Origin: an uncultured Lachnospiraceae bacterium
Lineage (GTDB): Bacteria; Bacillota; Clostridia; Lachnospirales; Lachnospiraceae
Length of the DNA: 6,608 nucleotides
NCBI GenBank assembly: GCA_910586405.1
Contig: CAJUII010000140.1
Span: 1 to 6,608, forward strand
Reading direction: 5' to 3'
Part shown: piece after piece, positions 5,172-6,608 of the stretch
Layout of the letters: each line of letters starts with the position of its first letter
Position numbering within the stretch: the stretch's first letter is position 1
The notes under the pieces: model-generated
What the model saw: only the letters and a program-made list of their open reading frames with translations
What the model was told of the DNA's origin: nothing
The model's database searches: none
Program-made: the position numbers and the translations under genes

Positions 5172-5546
5172 ATGACAAATCAAATTTCCGAATCCGAACT
5201 GATTTTGATGAGGATTATATGGAAAAGTGGCGGAGCAGCCCTATATTCCCTTATCATGGACGAGTTGGACAAGGACAAAAACGAATGGAAAAATAACACT
5301 GTACTTACGCTGCTGTCACGTCTGATCGAAAAAGGATATTTAAAAGTCAAGAAAATCGGTAGACGCAATGAATACATTGCCACAGTGACAGAACAGGACT
5401 ACCAAGCAATGCAGACACATCGTTTTCTCGACAAAATCTACGAGGGAAATGTGAAAAGCTTCGTGTCCACATTATTGCAGCAAGAGCTTCTCTCACCCGA
5501 TGAACTGAGAGAAATTGAAGAATTTTGGAGAAATGAAAATGGATGA
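5172..5546 (+). CDS. blaI: BlaI/MecI/CopY-family transcriptional repressor
   Basis: 124 residues, the usual family length. Residues 1-75 form the winged-helix DNA-binding domain: ISESELILMRIIWKSG opens it, WKNNTVLTLLSRLIEKGYL (39-57) is the recognition helix region, and KKIGRRNEYIATVTEQDY is the wing. Residues 76-124 are the helical dimerisation domain. In S. aureus BlaI/MecI the repressor is inactivated by cleavage at an Asn-Phe bond in this C-terminal part; no Asn-Phe dipeptide exists here (the region reads NVKSFVSTLLQQEL), so the cleavage site, if any, differs. The ATG has AAAGGAGG six bases upstream. The gene overlaps the downstream blaR1-like gene, forming the usual repressor-sensor operon, and has tandem candidate operators in front. 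The controlled target need not be a beta-lactamase; none is in the window. Confidence 0.9.
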   Translation: MTNQISESELILMRIIWKSGGAALYSLIMDELDKDKNEWKNNTVLTLLSRLIEKGYLKVKKIGRRNEYIATVTEQDYQAMQTHRFLDKIYEGNVKSFVSTLLQQELLSPDELREIEEFWRNENG

Positions 5547-6608
5547 TTTTATAAAAACGCTATTGTCATTGTCTGTATCTGGCACAGTACTATATTTGCT
5601 GCTCTGGGTATTCAAGCCCTTTTACAAGAACAGATTCAGCAAACGCTGGCAGTATTATATCTGGCTCATCGCTGCTCTGCGTTTTGTGCTGCCTTTCACC
5701 CCCTGTACAACGTTAGTCGGCAGTTTGTTTGAGAAGCTCCCGATCTCTGACATAACAACTTATGGCCCAATAATCCAACAACCCACAGACACACTCCAGG
5801 CAGCCTGCGGCAAAGCCTTTGACTCATATGCTGTACAGAATGCCTTTCGTCTGCCGCACTTTTTGTTTTATATATGGTCAGCCCTGGCATTGGTATTTCT
5901 AATTCGCAAAATAACCATTTATCACGAATTTCTCCGTTACATCAAGGCTGGTCACATAGCGATTTCCGATATCAGAATCTTAAATCTGTTATCTGACTGC
6001 AAGGAGCAGCTAAGCATCCGAACGCATGTGGAGGTATACCAGAATCCTTTGATTGCTTCGCCCCTGATGACGGGCTTATTCCGGCCAATCCTGATTTTAC
6101 CTACTAAGGAGCTGTCTGACAGATCGTTACACTATATTTTCACCCATGAGCTGATTCATTACAGGCAAAAAGATTTGCTGTATAAGTGGTTTATCCAGTT
6201 TGTCATCTGCATTCACTGGTTTAACCCTATTGTATATTTGCTGGCAAAAGAGGTCAACACATCATGCGAACTGTCCTGCGATGAACTTCTGATCAAAGAC
6301 TTGGACTGGCGTGCAAGACGTGAATACGGCGATACCTTACTTATATTTTTGAAATCCATGACACAATACAACAATTCTTTTGCTTCTGTCACTTTGAGCA
6401 CAGGAGCAGAACAAATAAAAGAAAGGCTTGGTGCGATTATGCATTATCAGAAAAAAACAAAGTTTATAAAAACAATATCTATGATGGCAGCAATACTGCT
6501 GTCTGCCGGCGCATTTGCAATTGGGGCATATGCAGCCCAGTCCGTTTCACCAATACTGTCAACAGGTTTTGTCAATCATACTGTCATACAGGAAAATGGA
6601 ATATTTTA
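5539..6608 (+). CDS. blaR1: BlaR1-family M56 membrane metalloprotease sensor, 3' end beyond window
   Basis: 356 codons are visible and the frame is open at the right edge. Two ATGs lie close together (5533, 5539). I choose 5539 because GGAG (5527-5530) is 8 nt from it but only 2 nt from the first, and it gives the ATGGATGA overlap with the blaI stop. Membrane segments are near residues 4-24, 34-52, 107-124, 217-236 and 311-332. The cytosolic zinc-protease motif is HELIH (203-207), and E244-x-x-x-D248 (in CELSCDE) supplies the downstream ligand, spaced as in S. aureus BlaR1. The segment IASPLMTGLFRPILILP before it is the standard M56 signature. Known mechanism: an extracellular signal activates the protease, which leads to loss of BlaI repression. 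The C-terminal sensor domain after about residue 335 is outside the window, so the ligand cannot be inferred. Confidence 0.9.
   Translation, partial: MDDFIKTLLSLSVSGTVLYLLLWVFKPFYKNRFSKRWQYYIWLIAALRFVLPFTPCTTLVGSLFEKLPISDITTYGPIIQQPTDTLQAACGKAFDSYAVQNAFRLPHFLFYIWSALALVFLIRKITIYHEFLRYIKAGHIAISDIRILNLLSDCKEQLSIRTHVEVYQNPLIASPLMTGLFRPILILPTKELSDRSLHYIFTHELIHYRQKDLLYKWFIQFVICIHWFNPIVYLLAKEVNTSCELSCDELLIKDLDWRARREYGDTLLIFLKSMTQYNNSFASVTLSTGAEQIKERLGAIMHYQKKTKFIKTISMMAAILLSAGAFAIGAYAAQSVSPILSTGFVNHTVIQENGIF

Noticed and set aside
5172..6608. A beta-lactam resistance locus
   Set aside because: Only the regulator pair is present. No beta-lactamase or penicillin-binding protein gene is in the window, and BlaI/M56 pairs in Clostridia often control other genes.

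Overview
The window looks like chromosome from a Clostridia bacterium, most likely a Lachnospiraceae-type gut anaerobe. This is inferred from the gene set (two-gene SufC/SufB-like Fe-S system, BlaI/M56 BlaR1 pair, DUF4163/DUF3298-type lipoprotein, Rpn/PD-(D/E)XK nuclease tail), strong AGGAGG-type ribosome binding sites and moderate G+C; no rRNA or other definitive marker is present.

Layout. At 3-305 (+) is the 3' end of an Rpn-family (PD-(D/E)XK) nuclease/transposase-like gene, cut by the left edge. Positions 306-513 and 2161-2389 are non-coding and hold two copies of one structured repeat, plus a fragment of a third. They bracket a single minus-strand gene (514-2160) for a 548-residue lipoprotein with DUF4163/DUF3298-like and SH3-like parts. 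Next (2390-2605, -) is a decayed C-terminal fragment of a Nudix hydrolase that has no start codon. Then come a nitroreductase (2694-3236, -) and a translationally coupled SufC-SufB pair (4986 down to 3348, -). A 185-bp divergent promoter region (4987-5171) separates these from a plus-strand blaI-blaR1 operon, whose blaR1 runs off the right edge.

How the genes work together. SufC (ABC ATPase) and the short SufB/D-like scaffold form a minimal Fe-S cluster assembly system of the two-gene (SMS-like) type. The nitroreductase lies 111 bp downstream on the same strand with no obvious terminator between, so co-transcription is possible. BlaI and BlaR1 form a repressor/membrane zinc-protease sensor pair. 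Two near-identical 20-bp direct repeats in front of blaI, each with a CTACA-N3-TGT dyad, are good candidates for its operators. No beta-lactamase gene lies in the window.

The most unusual signal is the repeat pair. Both copies fold into the same three-hairpin architecture, and compensatory base changes preserve the stems: one in the first stem and two in the second. One remaining difference pairs as G-U only on the minus strand, which favours a minus-strand RNA. Each copy starts about 40-50 nt downstream of a minus-strand reading-frame end. I do not recognise the family.
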